NCBI GenBank assembly: GCA_043733485.1
Contig: JAYTGN010000284.1
Span: 1 to 51,257, forward strand
Direction of reading: 5' to 3'
Origin: Urbifossiella sp043733485
GTDB taxonomy: Bacteria > Planctomycetota > Planctomycetia > Gemmatales > Gemmataceae
Length of the DNA: 51,257 nucleotides
Shown: positions 35,721 through 45,407 of the stretch, piece by piece
Layout: every line of letters begins with the position of its first letter
Numbering within the stretch: position 1 is the first letter of the stretch
Notes under the pieces: model-generated
Told to the model about the DNA's origin: nothing
What the model saw: only the letters and a program-made list of their open reading frames with translations
Databases searched by the model: none
Made by a program: the position numbers and the translations under genes

Positions 35721-36764
35721 TCAATAGTCGTTCCCGATCACCTGTCCGTCGTTGCGGCTGTGGAGCAAGAACCAGGTTCGCTGCGAGACGCTGTTGGAAA
35801 TGAAGCGGACGCTGCCGTCCGCGAATCCCGTCATGACGCCGTTCGTGTGGCGGCTCTTCGCGGTCACCTGCCAGCTATTGCAACCGCAGCAGCCCATGCC
35901 GATGGCGGGGTTGTCCTGGCAGCCTTGAATGTCGTCCCACCCGGAAAGCGAAACGTTGGGCGTGGGGGTATCGATTCGGCCGTTGCCGGCGGAGATGCTG
36001 GCTCCGGCCTGACCCATGGCCCAGGTGCCGCGGATGTCGTTGCCGTTCCAACCGATGCGCAGTTCGTCGATGAGAATGGTGGTCGAGGTGCCGTCGGTGA
36101 GGAGGTGCAGTTTGGTGCCGCCGTTCACGACCATGGCTCCGCCTCCCGACCAGCCAGCGGTCCAGGAGGGATAGTATTCGGAAGCAAACCCGCTGGGGTT
36201 GTGGTCTTGCCACGCTCCACCGGGGCCGCCCTTGTTGGCGACGCCGACCGTTCCGCCGTTCCAGTGCATGCCGGGGCCGGCGTTGGCTCCGTAATTCCCG
36301 CGGGCCCAATTTCCACCCGCGGCATTGGCCGGGGTTTCGTTCCCCACATCGGAGGGGCAGAGGTAAGTCTTGACCCGGTTGCCGCGAATGGAACGCCAGT
36401 TCGCGTCGCCGTTAATGGGGTAGTTCTGGACGCTCGTCGACACTTGACTGAACATGGCGCCTTGCTCGATGTACGGCAGGATGAGCACGGCCCAGTTCGG
36501 CCCGAAGTTTTGGTTGTAGTCGGAGATGTCGCCGACGAAAGCACCCTGGAGGATGCTCGGTGGGAGAATTTGCTGAGCGTCCTGGTAGTTGTGGCAGGCC
36601 ACGACCAGTTGTTTAATGTTGTTCGAACACTGCGTGCGGGCGGCGGCCTCGCGCACCTTCTGAACGGCGGGAAGGAGCAGGCCGATCAGGATCGCGATGA
36701 TGGCGATGACGACGAGCAATTCGATGAGCGTGAAGCCGAAGCGCGGACGGCGAGCGAGAGGCAT
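35721..36764 (-). CDS. DUF1559 protein with type IV pilin-like leader
   Basis: A 347-residue protein typical of the large planctomycete DUF1559 family. The N-terminus RFGFTLIELLVVIAIIAILIGLLLPAVQ is a class III (prepilin) signal with the cleavage Gly and Glu5, continuing into KVREAAARTQCSNNIKQLV, and the C-terminus has HTNGVMTGFADGSVRFIS. Processed by a prepilin peptidase and probably part of a pseudopilin-like surface or secretion apparatus; its role is not established. The start at 36764 (MPLARRPRFG) gives a short basic leader. A small lipoprotein gene follows, as often seen. Confidence 0.93.
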   Translation of the reverse strand: MPLARRPRFGFTLIELLVVIAIIAILIGLLLPAVQKVREAAARTQCSNNIKQLVVACHNYQDAQQILPPSILQGAFVGDISDYNQNFGPNWAVLILPYIEQGAMFSQVSTSVQNYPINGDANWRSIRGNRVKTYLCPSDVGNETPANAAGGNWARGNYGANAGPGMHWNGGTVGVANKGGPGGAWQDHNPSGFASEYYPSWTAGWSGGGAMVVNGGTKLHLLTDGTSTTILIDELRIGWNGNDIRGTWAMGQAGASISAGNGRIDTPTPNVSLSGWDDIQGCQDNPAIGMGCCGCNSWQVTAKSRHTNGVMTGFADGSVRFISNSVSQRTWFLLHSRNDGQVIGNDY

Positions 36765-36903
36765 GGTACACCGGGGGGGAGAAAGGATACGGGATAAAAC
36801 CACGGACGGAGGAAAATGGATTGTCGAACCAAGTTCGGAGTCTAACCGGAGCGGCCGGTGAAAGCCGCAAGAAATTCTCGAGGAAATTGACCGGAAGGGG
36901 GGC

Positions 36904-37647
36904 TCATTCCGCCGCCATCTCTTCGGTCAGGATTGCGTCGGTGTACACGTTTTGCACGTCGTCGTGGTCGTCCAGGGCTTCGATGAGCTTGATCACTTTC
37001 TTGCCCGTCTCGACGTCGATTTCTTTCTGCATCTTGGGAAGGTACTTCACTTCGGATTCGCCGGTCTCGATGTTGGCCGCCTTCAGCGCTTCGAGCACGG
37101 CCGTGAAGTTCGAAGGCTCGCACGTGATCTCGAAGACATCGCCTTCGCGCTGGAAATCCTCGGCCCCGGCCTCCAGGGCGATACTCATGAGTGCGTCTTC
37201 GTCCGGATGCTTGGCGACTTCGATGGCGAAGAATCCCTTGCGGTCGAACATGTAGCCGACGCTACCGGGGACGCCGATGGTGGCGTTAGCGCGTTCGAAG
37301 ACCTTCTTGATTTCGCCGTTGGTGCGGTTGCGATTGTCGGTCATCACTTCGACGAGGACGGCGAGTCCTCCGGGGCCGTAGCCTTCGTAGAGGATCTCGT
37401 CGAAGTTGACGCCTTCGAGGTCGCCGGTGCCGCGCTTGATCGCCTTCTCGATATTTTCCTTGGGCATCGACACCGAGCGGGCCTTGTCGATGGCGTAGCG
37501 GAGCGGCAAGTTCATCGTCGGATCGCCGCCGGCGTTGCGGGCCGCGATGATGATGTACCGGCTCAGTTTGCTGAAGACTTTGCCGCGTTTGGCATCGACG
37601 ATGGCCTTGTGACGGGCCATGTTCTTCCAGTGACTGTGACCTGCCAT
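36904..37647 (-). CDS. YebC/PmpR family protein
   Basis: A 247-residue YebC-family protein, known as a transcriptional regulator in some bacteria and, for one branch, as a translation factor that relieves ribosome stalling. Family opening MAGHSHWKNMARHKAIVDAKRGK is present, as are ARNAGGDPTMNLPLRYAIDKA, YEGYGPGGLAVLVE and DNRNRTNGEIKKVFE. Full length. GAGG lies upstream of the ATG. It is not next to ruvC, its common neighbour. Confidence 0.95.
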   Translation of the reverse strand: MAGHSHWKNMARHKAIVDAKRGKVFSKLSRYIIIAARNAGGDPTMNLPLRYAIDKARSVSMPKENIEKAIKRGTGDLEGVNFDEILYEGYGPGGLAVLVEVMTDNRNRTNGEIKKVFERANATIGVPGSVGYMFDRKGFFAIEVAKHPDEDALMSIALEAGAEDFQREGDVFEITCEPSNFTAVLEALKAANIETGESEVKYLPKMQKEIDVETGKKVIKLIEALDDHDDVQNVYTDAILTEEMAAE

Positions 37648-37682
37648 GCGAACGGAACCTCGTATCGGGAACGCTTCAAACC

Positions 37683-37704
37683 GTAGCCCTCACGCTCCGC
37701 GTAG
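37683..37704. repeat. Decayed half-copy of the 20334-20442 repeat
   Basis: GTAGCCCTCACGCTCCGCG matches 18 of 19 bases of the arm at 20334. The second arm is not seen nearby. It lies in the 114-base gap between the yebC-like gene and the TPR gene. Confidence 0.55.
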
Positions 37705-37761
37705 GGTGGTGAAGACAGTATAGCGGTTGCCGATGATCGCCCAGAGTTCGCGAGTGTGGAC

Positions 37762-39957
37762 TCACGGCAGGCGTTTGAGCTTTCGCTTCACGTCTTCGAG
37801 TCGGCCATCGCGTTTACCGCGGGCATCGGTCGCGAGTAACTTGGCGGCTTCTTCCCAGGCCAGCTTGGCCTTGTCCTTGTCGCCGCTCCGGAACCGCACG
37901 TCGCCGAGGTGATCCCAGACCACGCTATCGTTCGCCCCGTCGGGCATCGTCGCGACTTTCTCGAGAATTTCGCGGGCCTCGGTCAGGCGTTCCCGACGGA
38001 ACAGCAGCCACGCCAGGCTGTCGAGGTACGAGGAATTTTCGAGTTCCGGGTCGCCACTCTTGCGGCGATCCGCGCGGTCGATGGCGACGGCGTGCCGAAC
38101 TAGGCGCTCGGCTTCGTCCAGGTTCCGCCCCTGCTCGGCGAGGTGGTAGCCGAGGTCGTTGCAGGCACCGGCATGATCGGGATCGACGTCCAGGATGCCG
38201 CGAAGCTCCGCCTCCGCCTCCGCGAGCTTCTTCGCTCCCCAATACGACGACGCGAGTACGTAGCGGATCCGAATGCGATCCACGGGGTCTTCGAACTCAC
38301 CCAGCAACTTCTTGCACATCGCGATGGCGTCGTCCCAGCGATCGAGCCGCCGGTAAACCGAGACCTTCTGCAGGCGGATGGCGAGGCGATCGGCCGCGCC
38401 GGCCTGTGCGATGGCTTTCTCGGCCGTGGCAATCGCCTCGTCGGCTTCACCCAAGTCCGCGAGCGCGAGCGCCAAATGGTAGTTGAAGAACGCGGGGAAC
38501 AGCATCGTCGAACGAAGTCCCTCGCTGCAAACCTCCTTGATCCGGGTCGAGTTGCGGCTCAACCGCAGGACGTGGATGAGTTGCGTGTAGGCATCGCCCT
38601 GAGCGTTGATCGGTGCCGTATTCAAGGCTTGCTGAAACTGGATGGCCGCGATGTCGAGCTTGTTGTGCCGCGCCGCGAGTACGCCCAATGCGTTCCACGT
38701 TTGGTACGTTCGCTTTACGCCATTTCGCAGGTCGTTGGCCGCCGCCCGAAGAACGGCCACCGCCCACTCCGGTTCACCGGCGAGGATCTCGAACACGGTC
38801 CGCGCCTTCTCCGCCGCGAAAGTCCGGCTCGCATCCACCTTGGCTTCTTCGTCCTTGAGCACCAGGTAGGCCGCGTCCAGGATTTCGATTGCGCGAACCG
38901 GGCGATCCGTTTCGATGGACGAACGGAGGACGACGCGAACGATCTTGGCCTGATTGGTCGCGGCGAGAAGTTCGGCGAACGCGGTATCTGCCTGCGGCCA
39001 AGCGGTGGGCTCGCGGGCTCGCTCGGCTGCCAGTACGGCGAGCAACGCGTGATTCTTCGGCTCCCGGTCCGCGTACTTTTGAAGGGCCGCGAGAACCTCG
39101 CCGGCGCGATCGGTACGCTTGAGGAGCGAGACGAGTCGTTCGTAAGGTTCGACGGCCTGCGGTTGGAGCTTCAAGAACGATTCGAGGTGGCGAAGCGCGG
39201 TCGCGGGCTCTTTCTCCGCGAAGGCTGCCGAGAGATTCCAGTCGAGCCTCGCGGCGGCATTCGGATCGTTGACCCGCTTAGGATCGGAGTAGAGTTTGTG
39301 GGCCGCGCGGAACGCCTCGGCCGCGTCGCCGGTCGCACCGCTTTTCACCAGGGCTTTGCCGAGCCGTTCATATGTGTCCGCCGCTTCCACATCCACTTCG
39401 TGCGGGGTGAACGCGGCGAGTGCAATGATCGCTTTGCGCTTCGCAGTGAGAAGTTCGAGGGCCAGCTTCTGAGCGGAGACCGAGCCGCCCGCGTTTCCCG
39501 CGCGGTCTTGCAGCGTGGCCAAGTCCCGGTAGACGGCGAGTGCCTTCTCGGGCCGCGTGCTGGCATCGACGTGCTCCGCCGCGATCTTTGCGAACGTCAG
39601 CGCCTCCGCGAGTTCGCCCGAATCGAAGAGCAAGCGCGAAAGTGCATGAGCCGTGTCGGCATCGTGCGGATCCTTCACCATCACGGTCCGCGCGGCGCGA
39701 ATCGCCTCCGGCTCGCGGCCGATCTTCGCGTAGACCCCGATCAGTTCTTTCAGGGCTGCGGTCGAATCGGGATCTTGCTTCGCGGCCGATTCGAGCGCTT
39801 GAATCGCGGTGAGCAAGCGTTCGCGGCGAACCTGCCACAACCCCGCCCCAAACCGCGCCAGCGCATCCTTGCGAAGCTCTGGCACCCGTGGCGGCAGAGT
39901 ATCCGCTTCCCACGAGGGCGGCGCACCCAAACCCAATATCAGAATCCCGACCAGCAT
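37762..39957 (-). CDS. TPR-repeat protein
   Basis: A 731-residue alpha-solenoid built of tetratricopeptide repeats from about residue 30 to the end; clear TPR units include LKELIGVYAKIGREPEAIR, NDLGYHLAEQGRNLDEAE and WDHLGDVRFRSGDKDKAK. The first residues MLVGILILGLGAPP form a signal-like leader, so it is probably exported or periplasmic. TPR proteins scaffold protein complexes; no enzymatic domain is present. ATG 39957 has a strong GGAGGTG six bases upstream. Confidence 0.88.
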   Translation of the reverse strand: MLVGILILGLGAPPSWEADTLPPRVPELRKDALARFGAGLWQVRRERLLTAIQALESAAKQDPDSTAALKELIGVYAKIGREPEAIRAARTVMVKDPHDADTAHALSRLLFDSGELAEALTFAKIAAEHVDASTRPEKALAVYRDLATLQDRAGNAGGSVSAQKLALELLTAKRKAIIALAAFTPHEVDVEAADTYERLGKALVKSGATGDAAEAFRAAHKLYSDPKRVNDPNAAARLDWNLSAAFAEKEPATALRHLESFLKLQPQAVEPYERLVSLLKRTDRAGEVLAALQKYADREPKNHALLAVLAAERAREPTAWPQADTAFAELLAATNQAKIVRVVLRSSIETDRPVRAIEILDAAYLVLKDEEAKVDASRTFAAEKARTVFEILAGEPEWAVAVLRAAANDLRNGVKRTYQTWNALGVLAARHNKLDIAAIQFQQALNTAPINAQGDAYTQLIHVLRLSRNSTRIKEVCSEGLRSTMLFPAFFNYHLALALADLGEADEAIATAEKAIAQAGAADRLAIRLQKVSVYRRLDRWDDAIAMCKKLLGEFEDPVDRIRIRYVLASSYWGAKKLAEAEAELRGILDVDPDHAGACNDLGYHLAEQGRNLDEAERLVRHAVAIDRADRRKSGDPELENSSYLDSLAWLLFRRERLTEAREILEKVATMPDGANDSVVWDHLGDVRFRSGDKDKAKLAWEEAAKLLATDARGKRDGRLEDVKRKLKRLP

Positions 39958-40355
39958 CAGTCCACCTCCAGTGGAGCCGCGATCATACCGCCAAGGTTCC
40001 GTCGAGCCAACGCGAACGTTTCTAGGTGTGGCTTGGCGAACCTGCGACGAAAGTGGCCAGTTCGCTAAAACCCGCGTGCCCGATATCGAACGGGAATGCC
40101 CAGACATTGTGCTGCCACCTGCGCGATTCACGGGCATCCAGATCCGGACTCCAACTCCTGGACGACAGCTGAGAAAGCTTTTAAACCAATTTCAATAAAC
40201 GACTTGCGACCATATTTATCTCTCTCGAATCCCGTTTGGCATCCGCTCTGCTTTATTGTTAGGCGGCGAGAGCCAAATCCGATCGGTTGACCAAGGGAGA
40301 GGTGGTCAGCAGGTCGGTTTTTTTTGCGCCTTCCGTCCAGTTCGGAAAGCAGCGA
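39958..40355. other. Intergenic region, no gene recognised
   Basis: Nearly 400 bases upstream of the TPR gene and downstream of the 138-residue protein gene. It is more AT-rich in its centre (around 40180-40260) and has an eight-T run at 40318-40325. I found no coding frame, tRNA or clear promoter. It may carry the TPR promoter. Confidence 0.4.
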
Positions 40356-40772
40356 TTAAAGTCCCAAGTCTTTCTTCAGGTTTGCGTACCAGTTGCTGAA
40401 CCAGCCCGTCTTCACGCGGTTGTTGCCGGTGTCTTCCATCACGTTCACGATCATCTTGCGGATGTCGCGGTCGTTCTTTTTCCCCTGCACGGCTTTGCGG
40501 GTATTCTCGAAGATGGCCTCGAACTCGTGGCGATCCACCTTCCCGCGAACCTCCACGTCTTTCTTGATCTGCCGGGCGATCGCGCTCTCGATGATGAAAC
40601 CCTTGTCTTCGCAAACCTGCACGAGCGCGAGCCGGGCACTGTCGATGCTGACCCCAAGTTGAATCGCGATCTGGAGGATCTCGCGCTCTTCGTTGCGGTC
40701 GATGTACTTGTCGTCGTAGCCGCGAAGCTCGATTTCGCTTACGAACCGCTTTTTGATTTCGTCTTCGGACAT
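40356..40772 (-). CDS. Small protein of unknown function
   Basis: A 138-residue soluble, highly charged protein beginning MSEDEIKKRFVSEIELRGYD and ending GWFSNWYANLKKDLGL. It is helix-rich with regular Lys/Glu spacing, and has no membrane helix, signal peptide or cysteine cluster. I do not recognise the family. Codon use and an ATG at 40772 support a real gene. Isolated, divergent from the MFS transporter gene. Confidence 0.75.
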   Translation of the reverse strand: MSEDEIKKRFVSEIELRGYDDKYIDRNEEREILQIAIQLGVSIDSARLALVQVCEDKGFIIESAIARQIKKDVEVRGKVDRHEFEAIFENTRKAVQGKKNDRDIRKMIVNVMEDTGNNRVKTGWFSNWYANLKKDLGL

Positions 40773-40843
40773 CGGAACGCTCGCAGTGCGGAACCCGTTG
40801 CGTACTTCGCCGTGGGCTGGGGTTCCTTTCGATTCGCCGGGAT

Positions 40844-40849
40844 TATAAC
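40844..40849 (+). promoter_or_regulatory. Candidate -10 element of the MFS transporter gene
   Basis: TATAAC lies 36 bases before ATG 40886, with a purine-rich ribosome binding site (GGGGGAAG) between. No clear -35 box. Confidence 0.25.
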
Positions 40850-40885
40850 TTACGGCTCACGGGGTGCAACGGAACGGGGGAAGCG

Positions 40886-42403
40886 ATGCCGACCGCGACG
40901 ACCGGAACGGGTGGGCCGAAAGCCGTGGCTCCGGGGGCGGGCTACGCCCTCGCTCTCTTGCTCAGCATCAACCTGTTCAACTACATCGATCGGCAGATTC
41001 TCTCGGCCGCGCTCCCGAAGATCGATGCCGATGCCACGATCTTCGGCCAATACGATCCCAACAAAGGCTTCAAACTCGGGCTGCTCACGACGGGATTTCT
41101 CGTTTCCTACATGCTGCTGTCGCCTCTGTTTGGCTGGCTCAGCGACCGCATGTCTCGTTGGGTTCTCGTGGGTGTTGCCGTCATCGCCTGGAGCCTGGCG
41201 ACCGGTGGAACGGGCCTGGCCGCCGGTTACGGACTCCTTCTGCTGACGCGCTGCCTGGTCGGCGTGGGCGAAGCGGCCTACGGTCCCGTCGCGCCGTCGA
41301 TGCTCTCCGATCTTTATCCGGTCGATCACCGCGGCCGGGTGATGGCTTGGTTCTACATGGCCATTCCGGTCGGCAGCGCCCTCGGATTCGTGATCGGCGG
41401 CCAAGTGGCCGATAGCGCGTGGGGCTGGCGCGGCGCGTTCCTCGTCGTCGTCATTCCAGGCCTTGCACTCGGCATCCTCTGCTTCTTCATGCGCGAACCG
41501 CCGACCCATGCCGGTTCGCCGAAACTGCCCGTGGAACTCGGCCCCAGCTATCCCGCGGTCGTCAAAGAGTTGCTTCGCAATCGCTCGTTTATGTACTGCT
41601 GTGCTGGGATGACGCTGAGTACCTTCGTACTCGGCGGCGTCGCCGCCTGGGCCCCGACCTACATCTTCAAACGCGAAGCCCGGTTCCTGATCAGCGCGGA
41701 AGCCGAGACCAAGCTCCGGGAATTGAAACGCAGCGATGGTTCGCCCGAGATTCCCGAAAAGGTTCTGAACGAATTCCACGCCTCGATCGCGCCCGATGTA
41801 CTCGAAGGGTCCGAGTTTCGAGCTCGACTCAGCACCCGGCTCACGCGCGAGGAACTCGAAGAGTACGGTGCGAAAATCGACGACGCGGCCACGGCACCCG
41901 GTTCGATCACCACCGGGAAGATCGGTATCTACTTCGGCGGAATCGTCGTGGTTTCCGGCCTGATCGCCACTCTCCTCGGCGGCGTGCTCGGGGACAAACT
42001 CCGCAACCGCGGCGTGAAGGGCGCGTACTTCCACGTTGCCGGATGGGGCACCGCCATTGGGTTCCCGTTCTTCGTGGCGATGCTGTTCGCCCCGTTCCCG
42101 CTCGCCTGGGTCTTCATGTTCATCGCTGTGTTTTGGCTCTTCTTCAACACCGGCCCGGCCAATACGATCCTCGCGAACGTGACCCGATCCGACATCCGCG
42201 CCAGGGCGTTCGCCATCAACATCCTGATGATCCACGCGCTCGGCGACGCGATCTCGCCGCCAATTATCGGAACGATTCGCGACTCGGCCAGCTTCCACAC
42301 CGCGTTCCTGGCCGTGTCGTTCCTGATTCCCCTGTCGGGCTTGCTCTGGGTGCTGGGTGCGAAGCACCTCGACGCCGACGCGCGGAACGCCGAGCAAGCC
42401 TGA
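40886..42403 (+). CDS. MFS transporter, Spinster-like
   Basis: A 505-residue 12-helix major facilitator. The N-terminal INLFNYIDRQILSAALPKI and the loop motif GWLSDRMSRWVLVG are typical of the Spinster/Spns-like branch, followed by RCLVGVGEAAYGPVAPSMLSDLYP. A soluble cytoplasmic insert of about 60 residues (about 265-340) separates the two six-helix bundles, longer than usual. The substrate (in relatives sphingolipids, sugars or organic acids) cannot be assigned. Purine-rich RBS before ATG 40886. Confidence 0.9.
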   Translation: MPTATTGTGGPKAVAPGAGYALALLLSINLFNYIDRQILSAALPKIDADATIFGQYDPNKGFKLGLLTTGFLVSYMLLSPLFGWLSDRMSRWVLVGVAVIAWSLATGGTGLAAGYGLLLLTRCLVGVGEAAYGPVAPSMLSDLYPVDHRGRVMAWFYMAIPVGSALGFVIGGQVADSAWGWRGAFLVVVIPGLALGILCFFMREPPTHAGSPKLPVELGPSYPAVVKELLRNRSFMYCCAGMTLSTFVLGGVAAWAPTYIFKREARFLISAEAETKLRELKRSDGSPEIPEKVLNEFHASIAPDVLEGSEFRARLSTRLTREELEEYGAKIDDAATAPGSITTGKIGIYFGGIVVVSGLIATLLGGVLGDKLRNRGVKGAYFHVAGWGTAIGFPFFVAMLFAPFPLAWVFMFIAVFWLFFNTGPANTILANVTRSDIRARAFAINILMIHALGDAISPPIIGTIRDSASFHTAFLAVSFLIPLSGLLWVLGAKHLDADARNAEQA

Positions 42404-42518
42404 TCGACCGACAGCCCCTTTTCAAACGCCAGTCGTGCGGGTTACAATGTTTGCGCTAGCTCAATCATTCCCGCGCCCGGTTTGTTTTTCCTCGGGCACG
42501 TTTGCGGAGTCGTCCCCC

Positions 42519-43208
42519 ATGCCGAGCCCTTTCCCAGGAATGGACCCGTACCTCGAAGATTCGAAACTCTGGGCTCCGTTCCAACATCAGATGCTGGCGT
42601 GCCTCTATCAACTCCTGCTGCCGGGGCTCGTGGATCGCTACCGCGCGCGAGTCGGCACGCGAGCCTACACGTCCGAGATGGCACTCTTCACTTCGATTAT
42701 TCGCGAGGAGCATTCCGAGGAATTCATCGAGGTGCGGAACCGGACCGACGGCCGGCTCGTCACGCTGGTGGAAGTGGTGAGCCCGGCGAACAAGACGACC
42801 CCGACGGGCCGGGCGGCGTACCTCGACAAGCGCCGCGACACGCTCGCCCAGCGCGCCGGCGTCGTCGAAATCGATCTCGTACTCCAGGGGAAGCCGACCC
42901 TGAACTATTCGCGCGAAGGCTTGCCCGAATACGACTTCGCGGTGACGGTGACCCGCGCCACGGCACCGGACCGCTACGAAATTTACACGTCCACGATGCA
43001 GAAGCGACTGCCCAAGTTCAAAGTGCCGCTCGCCCCGGACGATCGCGATGCGCTCTTGGACCTCCAGGCGGCGTTCAATCGGGCCTACGACTTGGGGAAC
43101 TTCGGAGCGCAGATCGATTACAAAGGCTCACCGCCTCCGGATGTTGCGCTCTCGTGCGCGAACGCGGAGTTTCTGGACCAGAGCCTGAAAGCCCAGAAGC
43201 TGCGTTGA
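42519..43208 (+). CDS. DUF4058 family protein
   Basis: A 229-residue protein of DUF4058, a family mainly in cyanobacteria and planctomycetes with no known function. The start MPSPFPGMDPYLED is the family signature. Other conserved segments are HQMLACLYQLLLPGLVDRY, VTLVEVVSPANKTTPTGRAAY and VEIDLVLQGKP, the latter recalling nuclease-like E-V and D-L positions of a PD-(D/E)XK fold. The longer open frame before ATG 42519 belongs to the preceding gap. Confidence 0.9.
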   Translation: MPSPFPGMDPYLEDSKLWAPFQHQMLACLYQLLLPGLVDRYRARVGTRAYTSEMALFTSIIREEHSEEFIEVRNRTDGRLVTLVEVVSPANKTTPTGRAAYLDKRRDTLAQRAGVVEIDLVLQGKPTLNYSREGLPEYDFAVTVTRATAPDRYEIYTSTMQKRLPKFKVPLAPDDRDALLDLQAAFNRAYDLGNFGAQIDYKGSPPPDVALSCANAEFLDQSLKAQKLR

Positions 43209-43367
43209 GCTTGCGGGTCGCGCGATTTTCGCTCGCAAAGTAAAACTGAGCATCCTGGTGATATTCGACCGGCTTCCACCGCGACGACGAGCCATTCTTC
43301 CCTTTCGCTCGGCGTGTGCTAGCTTACACTCGCACCACTTCCCATTCGACGACCTGGAGCTCGCACC

Positions 43368-44570
43368 GTGGCCCAATCCGCCGTTTTCGCCCTCACTGCG
43401 TTCCGGCGGCTGGAAGCATCCCGAGATCCGATTTCAAACGCATCTCGCCCGGTGCCGAGAACCGCACCCGCCTCGACGCATCGCATCCTCATTGTGGACG
43501 ATCAATCGGACATTCGCCGGCTGTGCCGGCTCTCGCTGAGGCCGGACGGCCTCACGTGCGATGAGGCGAGCACCGGACCGGAGGCCGTCGCGGCCGCCGC
43601 GAAGAAACCTTACGACCTCGTGCTGCTCGACGTGGACCTGCCCGGATTCAGCGGGGAAGAAGTGCTGCTGCGTTTGCGAACGACTCCTCCAGTGCCGAAC
43701 CTCAAGATCGTCATGTTCTCGGGGGCGGCGGGTGGGGACGAACTTTCGCGCATCTTGCTTGCCGGGGCCGACGACTTCCTCATCAAGCCGTTCAGCACGA
43801 TTCAACTCCGCGCCCGCGTGAAATCCGCCCTCCGATTGAAGGATGCTCAGGACCGCTCGGACCTGCTCACGCGCAATCTGCTGACCGTGAATGCGGAGAT
43901 GGAGAAGTCGCTGCAAGATCGGGACGTGGAGATCATTCACGCGCGGAACGGCTTGGTGCTGGCACTGGCGAAGCTGGTGGAACACCGCTCGAAGGAGACC
44001 GGCCCGCACCTGATGCGGCTCCAGCGGTATTGCCGGATCCTGGCTCGAGAAGCCGCCGAGCAACCGGGGTTCGCGCCGCTCATCGATGCGAACTTCATTC
44101 GCACGCTCCAGGACGTGGCCCCGCTTCACGACATCGGCAAAGCGGCGATTCCGGACGGCGTGTTGAACAAGCCGGGACCGCTGACGCCCGAAGAACGCCT
44201 CGTGATGCAGAAGCACACCACCCTCGGCGCGGACACGCTTCGCGAGGTCGCCCGTCGCCATCCGTTCTCCACGGGCTTCCTCCAAATGGCAATCGACATC
44301 GCCCAGCACCACCACGAGAAGTGGAACGGCACGGGCTACCCCAATCGGCTCGCGGGCCAGTCGATTCCGCTCGCGGCCCGCCTGCTCGCCATCGGCGACG
44401 TGTACGACGCCCTCCGCTCGCCTCGCGTTTATAAAAACGGCTTCACTCACGAGGAAGCCTTGGTGGAGATGCTCGAGCGTTCTCCCGGCCACTTCGACCC
44501 GGCGCTCCTCGATCTGTTCCGCCGCATCGCCGACCGCTTCGACCGCGCTTACAGCGAGTGCGACGAATAA
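43368..44570 (+). CDS. Response regulator with HD-GYP domain
   Basis: A 400-residue two-domain protein. The receiver domain (about 38-155) has the acidic pair D44/D45, phosphoacceptor Asp88 in LLDVDLPG and Lys140 in LIKPF. The HD-GYP domain has LHDIGKAAIPDGVLNKPG (His254/Asp255) and HHEKWNGTGYPNRLAG with the GYP triad, plus the DVYDALRSPRVYK motif. Such proteins hydrolyse cyclic di-GMP in response to phosphorylation by a sensor kinase. No histidine kinase gene is next to it. Starts with GTG preceded by GGAG. Confidence 0.95.
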   Translation: MAQSAVFALTAFRRLEASRDPISNASRPVPRTAPASTHRILIVDDQSDIRRLCRLSLRPDGLTCDEASTGPEAVAAAAKKPYDLVLLDVDLPGFSGEEVLLRLRTTPPVPNLKIVMFSGAAGGDELSRILLAGADDFLIKPFSTIQLRARVKSALRLKDAQDRSDLLTRNLLTVNAEMEKSLQDRDVEIIHARNGLVLALAKLVEHRSKETGPHLMRLQRYCRILAREAAEQPGFAPLIDANFIRTLQDVAPLHDIGKAAIPDGVLNKPGPLTPEERLVMQKHTTLGADTLREVARRHPFSTGFLQMAIDIAQHHHEKWNGTGYPNRLAGQSIPLAARLLAIGDVYDALRSPRVYKNGFTHEEALVEMLERSPGHFDPALLDLFRRIADRFDRAYSECDE

Positions 44571-44640
44571 CTGTTTAACGAGTTTCCGATCGAGCGCACT
44601 CGCGGGCTTACGGCTCGGGATCGCTGCAGGCGACGGGGGT

Positions 44641-44686
44641 TTTCCATCAGACCCGGCGACCGACTTCGCCGGTTCGCCTGGAAAAA
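44641..44686. repeat. Cruciform-type repeat, copy 1
   Basis: Nested palindromes: outer TTTTCCA (44641-44647) with TGGAAAA (44680-44686), inner CCGGCGA (44654-44660) with TCGCCGG (44667-44673). Its reverse complement shares CCAGGCGAACCGGCGA and GTCGCCGGGT with the sequence at 51211-51241. It lies between the HD-GYP gene and the next plus-strand gene. Confidence 0.6.
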
Positions 44687-44825
44687 GCCGTCCAACGCGC
44701 CGTCGGGCACGCGGGAGAATATTGGACTGGACACTTGCGACTTGATTTCATAGATGTCGGTGCCAGAATACAAACGGGCCATCGCCCGAGCCCGTCCCGT
44801 CCGGAGACTTTCGAGGTACTAAATC

Positions 44826-45365
44826 ATGTGGGAACCACCCGCCGAACACCCGCTGAGGCGACTGTTCGCGGGGCTGGCCGAGCACGCTTTCCTCTCCCAT
44901 CTCGGCGTTGCCGACCCGCCCCTCATCGACTACCTTTCGTCGCTGCTCTCGCGTTTCGTCCACTTCGACGCGATCCATCGCCTTCGTTCGGAAGACGGTC
45001 GCCCGCTCACCGAAGTCGTGGACATGATGCTCGAAGCGGAACACCTGCCCGCCGGGGGCCGCACCCGCCGGGAATACTATCGCCACATCGGCGACTTCGC
45101 CCTCTTCTGGACCGGCGTCTTCCCCGAGAGCATCAACCGCTCCCGCCGCTACTGCAAGGATCACTTCGTCGATTACACGATCCAGGGCAAGCGCGGCTAC
45201 TGGCTCGCAAGCCGCATGGACGAGCGCGACCACAACGCCGAGGCCGGGCTCTTTCGTCGGCTCAGCGAGCAGTTTGAAGTTTGTGCCATCGGTTTGCGCG
45301 AAGTGCGCCGCGAGTGGGAAGAACTGCGCTGCGAACCCAACGTTCGCGGCACGATTATCGGGTAA
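44826..45365 (+). CDS. Unknown conserved-looking protein
   Basis: A 179-residue soluble protein, Arg/Glu/Leu-rich, beginning MWEPPAEHPLRRLFAGLAEH. It is helical and contains GDFALFWTGVFPESINRSRR and DHFVDYTIQGKRGYWLASRM. No recognised domain, signal or membrane helix. GAGG precedes the ATG. The following plus-strand gene at 45408 is 42 bases away, so the two probably form a unit. Confidence 0.75.
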   Translation: MWEPPAEHPLRRLFAGLAEHAFLSHLGVADPPLIDYLSSLLSRFVHFDAIHRLRSEDGRPLTEVVDMMLEAEHLPAGGRTRREYYRHIGDFALFWTGVFPESINRSRRYCKDHFVDYTIQGKRGYWLASRMDERDHNAEAGLFRRLSEQFEVCAIGLREVRREWEELRCEPNVRGTIIG

Positions 45366-45407
45366 TTTCGCAGCCAACGGCAGCGCGACGAATACAACAT
45401 CGCCCCC

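Noticed and set aside
40318..40325. Eight-T run after the unknown-protein gene
   Set aside because: It lies on the plus strand with no plus-strand gene before it, and the preceding stem is weak.
40850..42397. Long antisense open frame of 515 codons opposite the MFS transporter
   Set aside because: Covers the transporter gene exactly, has no recognisable domain, and is compositionally a mirror of the hydrophobic gene.
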